This document shows positions 8,445-17,055 of a stretch of 64,000 bases of DNA, piece by piece. The notes under the pieces were generated by a model. It saw only the letters and a program-made list of their open reading frames with translations. It had not been told where the DNA came from and did not search any database. Origin of the DNA: Candidatus Nitrosocaldus schleperae. GTDB taxonomy: Archaea; Thermoproteota; Nitrososphaeria; Nitrososphaerales; Nitrosocaldaceae. Location of the stretch: contig JABXGR010000002.1 in NCBI GenBank assembly GCA_013538805.1, positions 180,392 to 244,391 of the forward strand. The letters run 5' to 3'. A program made the position numbers and the translations under genes. Position 1 is the first letter of the stretch. The number at the start of each line of letters is the position of its first letter.

Positions 8445-9170
8445 ATGAAGGTTAAAGCATTTGCAATAGATATAGATGGTACGCTAACAGAGAATGGCAG
8501 TAAGGTTCATCTCCAATCACTCTCTATGCTTAGAGCACTGGAGCGTTCAGGCTATAGAGTGCTCTTTGTTACTGGAAGATCATCGATAGAGGCTTACATA
8601 CTTGCCATGTTCCTTGGCACAACAAGGGTTGCTATAGGGGAGAATGGTGGAGTTATAACAACCTCGCCAACTGAGCATCTATTGCTTGTGGATAAGGGCT
8701 ATAGCGAGAAGGCATATGAGATCTTGAGGAGTAGAATAGCAGATGTTAGGTTGAAGCCAGTATTCCCAAGGATGACAGAGGTTGTTCTTGAACGTACATT
8801 CAGCATAGATGATGCAATGGATATAATAAGGAAGGAGGGGCTCCCAGTTGTTATAGTCGATAGCATGTATGCTTACCATATAAACCATGAGAGCATAAAC
8901 AAGGCTGTAGGGTTAAGGGTAGCGTTGGATAGACTAGGCATAAGGCCTGAGGAGTGCGTTGCCATAGGGGATAGTGCAACAGATATACCTCTCTTTCTAG
9001 CATGTGGGTATAGTATAGCCATAGGGAATGCAGATGATGGTGTTAAGAGCATGGCAAAGGCAAGTGTTAAGGGCAAGAATGGTAATGGTTTGATTGAAGC
9101 ATTACAGTATGTTGCAGATAATATGCTTGAGAAGTTGGATGATTGTAGTAACAACAGTAGCAATAAATGA
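8445..9170 (+). CDS. HAD-family phosphatase (archaeal phosphoglycolate phosphatase type)
   Basis: All haloacid-dehalogenase motifs are present: motif I FAIDIDGTLTENG (nucleophile Asp9, acid/base Asp11), motif II FVTGRSS, and motif IV AIGDSATDIPLF. A cap domain lies between them (about residues 80-150). Archaeal members of this subfamily (TA0175 type) dephosphorylate 2-phosphoglycolate and related small phosphates; the exact substrate is inferred. An in-frame GTG at 8439 is also possible, but the ATG at 8445 fits the TATA-like CTATTTATTCT at 8412-8422. The C-terminus ends in an Asn/Ser-rich tail. Confidence 0.82.
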   Translation: MKVKAFAIDIDGTLTENGSKVHLQSLSMLRALERSGYRVLFVTGRSSIEAYILAMFLGTTRVAIGENGGVITTSPTEHLLLVDKGYSEKAYEILRSRIADVRLKPVFPRMTEVVLERTFSIDDAMDIIRKEGLPVVIVDSMYAYHINHESINKAVGLRVALDRLGIRPEECVAIGDSATDIPLFLACGYSIAIGNADDGVKSMAKASVKGKNGNGLIEALQYVADNMLEKLDDCSNNSSNK

Positions 9171-9215
9171 TGAGTGATGAGATGATAAGGAGTAGTAGGA
9201 GGTAGGTTATCAGGT

Positions 9216-11129
9216 ATGACAATGAGAAGAGCGATAGATGAGGCAAGAGCACTACTGGATGAGGCTATAAGCCATTATGGGCTGAAGGATGTAGTATATG
9301 ATGTTGCAGAGCCCAAGGAGGAGCAGTATGGTGATCTATACTCTAACCTAGCATTCCAGTTAAGCAAGATACTTAGGAAGAGCCCAAGCATGATAGCAGA
9401 GGAGGTATGCAGATTATGCTCAAAATCTATTGCAGGGTGTAGGTTGATAAGATCAATGGAGCCTCACAGGGCAGGGTACATAAACTTCAGGCTAAACATA
9501 CATGAACTTGCAAAGATTACGCTGGAGGAGGTTAAGAGTAAGGGTAGGATGTATGGCTCCATAGATGTTGGGAAGGGTAAGAGAGTGATGATAGAGCATA
9601 CAAGTGTGAACCCAAACAAGGCATTGCATATAGGGCATGTACGCAACCTAGTGCTTGGAGATACAATATATAGGATATTGAGGTTCACAAACCATAATGC
9701 TATAGTGTTAAACTACATAGATGACTCTGGTCTACAGGTTGCAGATATAATAGTTGGGTTCAGGTTCCTTAACTTCCCACTTGAGAGTAGCAAGAAGTTC
9801 GATCACTACTGTGGGGATGATGTTTATGTTAAGGTCAATGAGATGTATGATCATGACCCATCTCTTCTTGCAAAGAGGAGAGAAGTGCTCAAGGCAATGG
9901 AGGATTACAACTCAGATATAGCAAGGTTTGCTAGAGAGGTTACTGTTAGGGTGTTGAATGAGCAGTTGAAGACATGCTGGAGGCTAAATGCAAGGTATGA
10001 CTGCCTCAACTTTGAGTCACAGATCATAGCATCAAAACTCTGGGATAAGGCATTGAGGCTTATGCAGAGAAAGGATATAATCAAGGTCGATGATGACCCT
10101 GCATCCAAGTACCATGGATGTGTGGTGGTTAAAGCAGGTATAGAGGGTGAGGAGAAGGTACTCATTAGGAGTGATGGTACAGCAACGTACATAGCAAAGG
10201 ATATACCATATGCTATGTGGAAGTTAGGAATCCTAGAGGATCCATTCAAGTATGTAGAGTATGCTAAGCAGCCAGATGGTAGCATATTATGGGCAACATC
10301 ACTAGATGGTGCAGGTTCTTTGCATATTAATGGTGCAGAAATGGCTATAACTGTAATAGATGTAAGGCAGAGCAGGTTACAGAATATCATAGCAAAGATA
10401 CTATCGATGCTTGATAATGATAGCAGTAGGTATAAGCATCTAGCATATGAGGTTGTTGCATTGAGCGCTAATACAGCAAGGCTCTTCAACATAGAGATAG
10501 GGGATAAGAGGTTTGCTCATATGAAGGGAAGAGAGGGTATATACATAAATGCAGATGATATGCTTGATAGGCTTCACAACAAGGCATATGAGGAGGTTAA
10601 GGCAAGGAACCCTGATGAGGATGAGCAATGGCTACATAGGACTGCTGAGAGCATAGCAGTTGCATCGATTAGGTATAGTATGCTCAAGCAGGATCTTGAT
10701 AAGATAATAACCTTTGATATTGAAGATGCTCTAAACCTGCATGGTGAGAGTGGACAGTACATCCAGTATGCATATGCTAGGGCATCAAGGATATTAGAGA
10801 AGGCATCAAGCATAGCAGTGGTAGGGGAAGAAAGGGGCATAGATATAGACTCTACACATATAGGGAGTGAAGAGATAGCCTTGGTTAAGGCTATAGCAAG
10901 GTTCGATATGGTTGTTGAGGATACAGTTAAGAGCCTCAACCCCAAGACAATAGCAAGGTACTGCTACACTCTTGCAATGGTATTTAATGAGTTCTATGAG
11001 AAGGTACCCGTTCTGCATGAGAAGGATGAACATCTAATCAAGATGAGGCTATCCTTGGTTAGGGCATTCATAACAACTATGAGTAACTGCATGTCACTAC
11101 TAGGTATAGATGCATTGGAGAGGATGTAG
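9216..11129 (+). CDS. argS: Arginyl-tRNA synthetase
   Basis: A 637-residue class I aminoacyl-tRNA synthetase that charges tRNA-Arg. An N-terminal Add1 domain (about 1-105) contacts the D-loop. The catalytic Rossmann domain carries HIGH at residues 138-141 (HIGHVRNLVLGD). The late MKGREG near residue 435 replaces the KMSK loop, as is usual for ArgRS. The C-terminal DALR anticodon-binding helices include GQYIQYAYARASRIL. It follows the HAD phosphatase gene after 45 bp with no clear TATA box of its own, so the two may be cotranscribed. Confidence 0.96.
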   Translation: MTMRRAIDEARALLDEAISHYGLKDVVYDVAEPKEEQYGDLYSNLAFQLSKILRKSPSMIAEEVCRLCSKSIAGCRLIRSMEPHRAGYINFRLNIHELAKITLEEVKSKGRMYGSIDVGKGKRVMIEHTSVNPNKALHIGHVRNLVLGDTIYRILRFTNHNAIVLNYIDDSGLQVADIIVGFRFLNFPLESSKKFDHYCGDDVYVKVNEMYDHDPSLLAKRREVLKAMEDYNSDIARFAREVTVRVLNEQLKTCWRLNARYDCLNFESQIIASKLWDKALRLMQRKDIIKVDDDPASKYHGCVVVKAGIEGEEKVLIRSDGTATYIAKDIPYAMWKLGILEDPFKYVEYAKQPDGSILWATSLDGAGSLHINGAEMAITVIDVRQSRLQNIIAKILSMLDNDSSRYKHLAYEVVALSANTARLFNIEIGDKRFAHMKGREGIYINADDMLDRLHNKAYEEVKARNPDEDEQWLHRTAESIAVASIRYSMLKQDLDKIITFDIEDALNLHGESGQYIQYAYARASRILEKASSIAVVGEERGIDIDSTHIGSEEIALVKAIARFDMVVEDTVKSLNPKTIARYCYTLAMVFNEFYEKVPVLHEKDEHLIKMRLSLVRAFITTMSNCMSLLGIDALERM

Positions 11130-11260
11130 TTCATTCTTTCTTATTGCTAGATGGATGATTAAGGATGATGATATGATCATAACATCCATTATAGATGCAA
11201 TATTATATATTACAAAAAGAAAATTATTTTTATCAGTAGAGTGTAGATAAGGGTAGAGGT

Positions 11261-11563
11261 ATGAAGGTTGAGGGTCCAGATAAGGATGGTATGTGTTGGC
11301 CAAAGTGTACATGGTTCAAGTGTGGCAAGAACGTGCTTAAGTTCAAGGGCAATATCCTATGGTGTGAGTGGCTTGAGCAGGAGTGCCTAGGTCCATCATG
11401 TGCATATGCAAGTTGTGTAAGGAGTAAGTTACTTACTGAGGGTAGATGTGGCCTAGTCATCAAGAGGCGCACTAGGGACTCTCTATCGCCAGATGACTTT
11501 AGGCTAGATGTTAAGTTGAAGGGCAAACTTGCCAAGATGGTAAGGAGCGATGATGTGATATAG
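11261..11563 (+). CDS. Cysteine-rich hypothetical protein, 100 aa
   Basis: Eight cysteines lie in the first ~63 residues (CWPKC, FKC, LWC, ECLGPSC, ASC, RC), a density that suggests one or two bound metal ions, either zinc or an Fe-S cluster. The C-terminal third is basic and cysteine-free. There is no signal peptide, so it is probably cytoplasmic. I do not recognise the family. It sits between argS and trmI on the same strand with its own upstream AT-rich sequence (11185-11235). Confidence 0.6.
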   Translation: MKVEGPDKDGMCWPKCTWFKCGKNVLKFKGNILWCEWLEQECLGPSCAYASCVRSKLLTEGRCGLVIKRRTRDSLSPDDFRLDVKLKGKLAKMVRSDDVI

Positions 11564-11679
11564 TCTAACATTACAGCAGAACAATAAGCGTAACCACTAC
11601 AAGTCTTTCCATTCACACTACTTACAGGCAATTAATATAACATATATTTAATACACTATCCCTATTGCTAATAAGAAAT

Positions 11680-12456
11680 ATGGATGATGTGGTAAGAGAG
11701 GGTAGTTACCTACTACTATTTCATGCAAAGAGGTCATGGCTTATCAAGGTTGAGAGGGGTAAGAAGATGCATACACATCTAGGCATAATAGATATTGATG
11801 AGGCAATAGGTAAGGAGTATGGCTCATACATAGAGAGTAGTCTAGGGAAGAGGATATACCTCCTAAAGCCCACAACTTATGATGTTGTTATGAAGGGTGA
11901 GAGGAGGACACAGATAGTGTACCCGAAGGATATGGGCTACATAGCCTCAAGACTAGGCATACGCTCTGGCATGAATCTGCTAGAAGTAGGCATGGGGAGT
12001 GGGGCACTAACAACATTCTTAGCAAGTATAGTCAAGCCTGAAGGGCATGTATACTCTTACGAGGTTAGGGAGGAGTTCATCCCTATTGCAAGGAAGAATC
12101 TTAGCAGGTTAGGGCTTGAGCCTTTTGTTACGATAATAAACAAGGATGCTGGTGCTGAGAGGTTAGAGGTTAGCAATGTTGATGCTGCAGTTATAGATGT
12201 TGGAGACCCATGGAAGGTCCTTGATAATGTGTATGATGCTATGAAGGGTAGTGCACCCCTATGTGCAATATGCCCAACAATGAACCAATTAGAGAAGATC
12301 TCATCAGCGATGAAGGGAAGGTTCGTTGACCTAGAGTTTACAGAGTTGATGATAAGGCATATAGAGGCTAGGGAAGGGATGACAAGACCAGTATTCAGGA
12401 TGGTTGGGCATACAACTTATTTAGCCTTTGGAAGGAAGGTCATGCATGAGCATTGA
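11680..12456 (+). CDS. trmI: tRNA (adenine-N1)-methyltransferase TrmI
   Basis: About 258 residues. An N-terminal beta-domain includes KPTTYDVVMKGERRTQIVYP, a hallmark of the TrmI/Trm61 family. The Rossmann methyltransferase core has the SAM loop LLEVGMGSGALTTFLA. The archaeal enzyme makes m1A at position 58 (and 57) of tRNA, important for tRNA stability in thermophiles. I take the ATG at 11680 rather than the TTG at 11665 because of a TATA-like box near 11646-11653. Its 3' end overlaps the next gene by 11 bp, so the two are coupled. Confidence 0.92.
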   Translation: MDDVVREGSYLLLFHAKRSWLIKVERGKKMHTHLGIIDIDEAIGKEYGSYIESSLGKRIYLLKPTTYDVVMKGERRTQIVYPKDMGYIASRLGIRSGMNLLEVGMGSGALTTFLASIVKPEGHVYSYEVREEFIPIARKNLSRLGLEPFVTIINKDAGAERLEVSNVDAAVIDVGDPWKVLDNVYDAMKGSAPLCAICPTMNQLEKISSAMKGRFVDLEFTELMIRHIEAREGMTRPVFRMVGHTTYLAFGRKVMHEH

Positions 12457-13336
12457 TCCGATAGAGGTTGATGAGCATTACGTAGAGCAGTTGATACCTG
12501 CTAGATCTAGTAGAGCAAAGAAGGGGGATAATGGTGTAGTGCTTATAGTTGGAGGGAGCAAGGTATACCATGGTGCACCACTCTTAGCAGCGCTAGCAGC
12601 ATATAGGAGTGGGGCAGACCTTGTTTATGTTGCTGTGCCAGAGAGCATCGCTCTAGCGTTAAGGGCATACAGCCCAAGCATTATAGTGCTACCACTCCCA
12701 GATGCTAGGCTAACAAAGGGGAGTGTGAACAGGCTTAAAGGCATGCTACCAAAGAGGGTTGATAGCGCTGCTATAGGTATGGGCTTGAGCATAGCAAAGG
12801 TAGATGCACTAAAGGACCTCATAATGTACCTTGTAGAGCACAATGCTAATAGCAATAGGGGTAGTAGTATAGTACTTGATGCAAGTGCACTCATACAAGA
12901 TGTGCTGCAAGTGGTCAAGGGTAGAAGGGTCGTTGTTACACCACATGCAGGAGAGTTCAAGAGACTCTTTGGTTATGATGCTGGTGCAAGTGAGCAGGAG
13001 AGGGTCATGAATGTTATGAAGGAGGCAAGGCAGTATAACATAACAGTGCTATTGAAGGGATGGGTTGATGTCATCTCTGATGGCTCTAGGGTTGCTATAA
13101 ATAGGATGCATACATGTGCAATGACTGTAGGAGGTACAGGAGATATACTCTCAGGGCTCTTGGCAGGTTTGCTTGCCAAAGGCATGGAACCATTCGATGC
13201 TGCTGTATCTTCTGCATACATAAATGGTTCTGCTGGCATAAATGCTTACAATAGGCTTGGTCTACACATAATGCCTACAGATATGATAGATGAGATAGCA
13301 TATGTTATGAAGAGGTATGATAAGATAATCCAATAG
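12446..13336 (+). CDS. nnrD: ADP/ATP-dependent NAD(P)H-hydrate dehydratase
   Basis: A ribokinase-like fold protein of 296 residues (302 if the upstream TTG at 12428 is used). It repairs hydrated NADH and NADPH by ATP- or ADP-dependent dehydration. Diagnostic segments are VVLIVGGSKVYHGAPLLAAL near the N-terminus, VVTPHAGEFKRLFG in the middle and the catalytic TVGGTGDILSGLLAG loop late in the protein. The N-terminal epimerase domain (NnrE) found fused in many prokaryotes is absent. The ATG at 12446 overlaps trmI and is preceded by a purine-rich GGAAGGAAGG that can act as Shine-Dalgarno. Confidence 0.92.
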   Translation: MSIDPIEVDEHYVEQLIPARSSRAKKGDNGVVLIVGGSKVYHGAPLLAALAAYRSGADLVYVAVPESIALALRAYSPSIIVLPLPDARLTKGSVNRLKGMLPKRVDSAAIGMGLSIAKVDALKDLIMYLVEHNANSNRGSSIVLDASALIQDVLQVVKGRRVVVTPHAGEFKRLFGYDAGASEQERVMNVMKEARQYNITVLLKGWVDVISDGSRVAINRMHTCAMTVGGTGDILSGLLAGLLAKGMEPFDAAVSSAYINGSAGINAYNRLGLHIMPTDMIDEIAYVMKRYDKIIQ

Positions 13337-13406
13337 TCCAGACCATTCATGATCATATAAAGATGATTGAAGATATTGTTTTACACTCTCTTGATAAATT
13401 ATAAAT

Positions 13407-13436
13407 ATATTAACCAATATTTAACATATATTTAAA
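13407..13436 (+). promoter_or_regulatory. Three helically phased direct repeats upstream of copper-protein promoter
   Basis: ATATTAAC (13407-13414), ATATTTAAC (13417-13425) and ATATTTAAA (13428-13436) repeat every 10-11 bp, just upstream of the TATA box at about 13454-13461. Such one-turn spacing is what a protein bound cooperatively on one face of the helix would need. The function is inferred. Confidence 0.35.
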
Positions 13437-13448
13437 TCTTATGGTACA

Positions 13449-13484
13449 AAAATCTTATATACCATGTATATGTAGAGTTATGTG
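13449..13484 (+). promoter_or_regulatory. TATA promoter of the cupredoxin-propeller gene
   Basis: A run of A is followed by CTTATATA (13454-13461), placing transcription start within a few bases of the ATG at 13485. This suggests a leaderless or nearly leaderless, probably strong promoter. Confidence 0.5.
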
Positions 13485-15635
13485 ATGAACAAAGCCGTGT
13501 TAGGCGCAATTATAGCAGCGATGGCAGTCCTTGGTTTTCTACTAGCACCTATAAGCCTTCAGAATGTCGATGCTGCAAGGTTGAAGCGTTCAATAGAGAC
13601 AAAGCAGTTAACATCAGAGCCTCATGCATGGTTGGTTGGTCATGAATCACACCAAGCTGTTAAAGTACTACCCTTACAGGATAACGTTGTATACTCTGGA
13701 AGGTTAACCTTCACTGCTGATAAGAATGTTGATATAGTAATCCTTCATCCAAAGGATACATTTGCAGCAGGTACCAGAGTTACAGGACAGAACGAGCTTG
13801 CTGGAAAGGAGTTCGATGCTGAGATATATAGGAGTGTTGGCACAAGTGGTACATGGGTATTTAATAATGCATTGCAGGTAGAGTTGCATACAACGAATGG
13901 AGAAGCATTCAATGCTACAGTAACAGTCTACTATCAGGCTAGAGCAGTAACTGGAGAGTTACCTCAGCCTCAAGTAGAGATGCCTAGAACAATAGTAGTT
14001 AGCGAGTTTGTACCATGGTTTGTACCATCAGCACTCCAGATAGAGCCTGGAACAGCAGTGCAGTGGGATGCCAGTGAGGCTGCATCAGTACACACAATAA
14101 CTGTAGTTACAAGGATAACAGATCTTCAGTTGAACATGGATAAGGAGTATACAGCAAAGACACTAGCAATACTCAACCCTGGTGATAGATCACAGGTATG
14201 GAAGCCAGATGCTGGTGTATACGTGTATGTATGTGCAATCCATCCATACATGGTTGGTGTAATTTCAGTTGGTGTACCATACAATGCAATAACACAGGAT
14301 AACGATCCATCAAATGATATAACAACGCAGAAGTTCGCATCCTGGATATGGGGTCCAGGTCCATGGGAGAGGCCTGCTAGCATACTACCACCACCATCTA
14401 CACCAGGAGTAGGTGAAGTATGGATAGATGCACAGTTCGATAGCATGAAGGATAAGTATCTAGGCAATATGCTAGGCAAGTTTGCAAAGCCATGGCCAGG
14501 AAGCATAAACGTTATAGATGCAAAGACCTGGCAGAGGGTAGCAAAGATAGGCCAAGGCTTGAATAATCCTCACAACCTCTGGGAGTCAGCAGATGGTAAG
14601 TTTGTTGTGCAGACCAACTGGCATGACAACTACCTAACAGTTATAGATGCTGAGAAGCATGAGATATTCAAGAACTACATCACAACTGGCATGGACCCAG
14701 CACACATAGCAGTTACACCAGATAACAAGTGGGTTGTAACTGGTATAAATGCTGGATCTGAGTTCCAGGTATTTGATGCTAGCAAGATGTTCGATCCAAA
14801 TGTGAAGCCAGAGGATATAAAGCCAGCCTTCTCTATAAGGGCTAGTGTTCCTCTTGCTGGTCCACATGGATTCTGGCTAACTCCAGATGGATTAATAGCA
14901 GGGCCATACCACATGGCTAACCATATAGCAGTACTCTCTTTGAATGAAAGGAAGGAGATGCACAGACCAATAAACCCTGCTCAATTGGATGATCCAGCAG
15001 CCCCAGGAAAGAAGTTGGGTGCAGGTATACCAATAGCATCCTACATTGGGCCAGAGATCAACGGGCATAGGTATTGGGTAACAGCATTTGTCATGCTTGA
15101 GCAGGATAGGCTACTACAAGGTAGGCTCCTCATCTATGATATAGGTGAGAAGGTTGGGGGTCCATCAAACCCAACACTTGTGAAGGTCCTCAAGGTTAAT
15201 GGAACACCAATACAGAGCCCAATAAGCCCAGATGGTAGATATGTTGTAAGTGCAAACTCTGGAGGACTCTTCGTTATAGATGATGAGAAGCATGCAAAGG
15301 CAGCAATAACAGTTGTGAAGTTGGATTATGAGGATCCAAGCAAGACAGATGTTGCATTAGTGATACCAGGATACTCAGGCACACATGGGGTCTCATATGG
15401 CTACAAGGAAGGTGGAGGGCTTTATGCATATGTGACAGCAAAGTTTGCACCAGTGCTTAGGGTTATAGATGTTGAGAAGATTGAAGAGGCTATAGAGAAG
15501 AATGATCCAATGATAGCAGTTGCTGGAGATGTTGATCTAGGCGATTCATGGGGCGGAATGGGTGTAATAGCAATACCAAACGCAAACTGGTACCCAACAT
15601 TGGATGAGAACCCTGCAAAGGGTAGATTCCAGTAA
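13485..15635 (+). CDS. Exported cupredoxin / beta-propeller protein, NosZ-like parts
   Basis: Numbering starts at the in-frame GTG at 13482 (717 aa). A signal peptide covers about residues 1-31 (hydrophobic run ending VDA-A). A beta-rich domain spans ~45-155. A cupredoxin domain spans ~165-265 with a complete mononuclear type 1 copper set: His204, then CAIHPYM giving Cys251, His254 and Met257. A beta-propeller occupies ~310-700 with YVTN-like blades (PHNLWESADGKFV, AHIAVTPDNKWVV, GPHGFWLTPDGL). Histidines 364, 381, 408, 462, 477, 481, 529 and 635 fall near inner strands. Nitrous-oxide reductase combines the same two folds in reverse order with a dinuclear CuA. This is thus a related but distinct extracytoplasmic copper protein; substrate unknown. 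Confidence 0.8.
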   Translation: MNKAVLGAIIAAMAVLGFLLAPISLQNVDAARLKRSIETKQLTSEPHAWLVGHESHQAVKVLPLQDNVVYSGRLTFTADKNVDIVILHPKDTFAAGTRVTGQNELAGKEFDAEIYRSVGTSGTWVFNNALQVELHTTNGEAFNATVTVYYQARAVTGELPQPQVEMPRTIVVSEFVPWFVPSALQIEPGTAVQWDASEAASVHTITVVTRITDLQLNMDKEYTAKTLAILNPGDRSQVWKPDAGVYVYVCAIHPYMVGVISVGVPYNAITQDNDPSNDITTQKFASWIWGPGPWERPASILPPPSTPGVGEVWIDAQFDSMKDKYLGNMLGKFAKPWPGSINVIDAKTWQRVAKIGQGLNNPHNLWESADGKFVVQTNWHDNYLTVIDAEKHEIFKNYITTGMDPAHIAVTPDNKWVVTGINAGSEFQVFDASKMFDPNVKPEDIKPAFSIRASVPLAGPHGFWLTPDGLIAGPYHMANHIAVLSLNERKEMHRPINPAQLDDPAAPGKKLGAGIPIASYIGPEINGHRYWVTAFVMLEQDRLLQGRLLIYDIGEKVGGPSNPTLVKVLKVNGTPIQSPISPDGRYVVSANSGGLFVIDDEKHAKAAITVVKLDYEDPSKTDVALVIPGYSGTHGVSYGYKEGGGLYAYVTAKFAPVLRVIDVEKIEEAIEKNDPMIAVAGDVDLGDSWGGMGVIAIPNANWYPTLDENPAKGRFQ

Positions 15636-15648
15636 GTTAGGATTCCAT

Positions 15649-15664
15649 ATATTTTCTTTTTATT
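15649..15664 (+). terminator. T-rich terminator after the copper-protein gene
   Basis: ATATATTTTCTTTTTA lies 14 bp after the stop codon, an oligo-T signal of the archaeal type. Confidence 0.35.
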
Positions 15665-15706
15665 ATATTAGAAGGTTTAAATACTCTCTGCACAATCAGA
15701 GAGTTG

Positions 15707-17032
15707 ATGCAATCATATCTGCTATTCTTACTTACAAGTGTAATGCTCATCTCCACATCTATAGTAGATGCTTATGCTGAGAATAGATACAGCATAAATT
15801 TACTTAAGATAATAACTGGCTACAATGATTCCGATGGTATGTTCAATACCCCATACGGTGCTGTGATAGATAAGCAGGGTAGGCTTATAGTTACTGATAA
15901 CCTTAACAACAGGATACAGGTATTTGATGCAGATGGTAACTTCCTCTTCAAGTTTGGCATTCCAGGATACGATCCTGGAGGGTTTACACATCCATCAGGT
16001 GTTGCAGTTAACAGCAACGGGGATATAGTGGTTGCTGATCTGCACAATTACAGGATCCAGGTATTCGATAGCAAAGGTACCTACAAGTTCCAGTTCGGCA
16101 AAGCAAGTTCTTATGATGGGCAGTTCACATACCCAATAAGTGTTGCTGTTGATAGCAAGGATAGGATCATAGTAGTTGATACATATATGCATAGAGTACA
16201 GGTATTTGATGCAGATGGTAACTTCCTCTTCAAGTTCGGCAAGGAAGGCTCTGGAGATGGAGAGTTCAGCTTCCCAACTGGTGTTGCTGTTGATAGCAAG
16301 GATAGGATTATAATTGCAGATGTATGGAATAACAGGATACAGGTATTTGATGCAGATGGTAACTTCCTCTTCAAGTTCGGCAAGGAAGGCTCTGGAGATG
16401 GAGAGTTCATGTTTCCAAATGGGGTTGCGGTTGATGGTTATGGTAACATAATAGTTGCTGATACATTCAATAACAGGATACAGGTATTTGATGCAGATGG
16501 TAACTTCCTCTTCAAGTTCGGCAAGGAAGGCTCTGGAGATGGAGAGTTCAGCTTCCCAACTGGTGTTGCCGCACATAGAGATATGCTTGTTGTGGTTGAT
16601 ACTGGGAACAACAGGGTTCAGGTATTCAAGATAAGCAGTGCTGAGGGTATAGAACTGAAGGATGAAGGCAAGTCATCGCTACAACTGCTGAATGGTACTG
16701 TGGATCTTGGGCAGAGCATAAGGGCTATTGTACACTCAAGCATGAATACTGCAAGGTTCATCTGGATAGGCCCAGATGGTAGTATAGTAAGAGATGTAAC
16801 AAAGGATGTAAGCAATGGCAAGGCTGAGGATGAGTTCACTCCAAGTATGGAAGGTGCATGGAGTGTTGAGGTAGAGTTGAGCAATGGAAGCAAGGTTGAG
16901 AGGCTTAATGCTACTGCTAGAGTTATACCAGAGTTCCCTCTAGCCCCTCCTCTACTAGCAGGGATAATAGCAATGATACTTATCTTTAAAGCAAGGTTAG
17001 GTAGGTATGTAGAAAAGACTAAATTTACCTAG
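15707..17032 (+). CDS. Exported NHL-repeat protein with C-terminal membrane anchor
   Basis: The N-terminus has a signal peptide (hydrophobic residues 4-22, ending near AYA). Six NHL beta-propeller units of about 47 residues follow (~30-310), each with NGDIVVADxxNNRIQVFD-like cores and a FGKEGSGDGEF turn. Next is an Ig-like stretch (~325-410). The end is VIPEFPLAPPLLAGIIAMIL plus basic residues, a hydrophobic anchor that resembles the PEF-CTERM archaeosortase signal. It is therefore a surface-attached six-bladed propeller; ligand unknown. The ATG at 15707 lies about 27 nt from GTTTAAATAC. It follows the copper-protein gene by 71 bp. Confidence 0.82.
   Translation: MQSYLLFLLTSVMLISTSIVDAYAENRYSINLLKIITGYNDSDGMFNTPYGAVIDKQGRLIVTDNLNNRIQVFDADGNFLFKFGIPGYDPGGFTHPSGVAVNSNGDIVVADLHNYRIQVFDSKGTYKFQFGKASSYDGQFTYPISVAVDSKDRIIVVDTYMHRVQVFDADGNFLFKFGKEGSGDGEFSFPTGVAVDSKDRIIIADVWNNRIQVFDADGNFLFKFGKEGSGDGEFMFPNGVAVDGYGNIIVADTFNNRIQVFDADGNFLFKFGKEGSGDGEFSFPTGVAAHRDMLVVVDTGNNRVQVFKISSAEGIELKDEGKSSLQLLNGTVDLGQSIRAIVHSSMNTARFIWIGPDGSIVRDVTKDVSNGKAEDEFTPSMEGAWSVEVELSNGSKVERLNATARVIPEFPLAPPLLAGIIAMILIFKARLGRYVEKTKFT
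16190..16568 (+). repeat. Near-identical 141-bp tandem repeats in the NHL gene
   Basis: Three units start at about 16190, 16331 and 16472, an exact 141-bp (47-codon) period. A 71-bp block (16198-16268, 16339-16409, 16480-16550) is identical in all three, and units one and three share about 90 identical bases. A shorter, slightly diverged copy lies at 15915-15960. Identity at silent sites points to recent duplication or gene conversion. Confidence 0.9.
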
Positions 17033-17055
17033 CATGTGCATAATAGCGGTGTGAT

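Noticed and set aside
9905..10492. 195-residue minus-strand ORF within argS
   Set aside because: Shadow of a conserved synthetase gene; its Ser/Ile/Leu-rich composition is typical of antisense frames in this genome.
15995..16576. 193-residue minus-strand ORF with repeats
   Set aside because: It is the antisense shadow of the NHL repeats; the plus-strand frame has a signal peptide, anchor and promoter, and this one only mirrors its periodicity.
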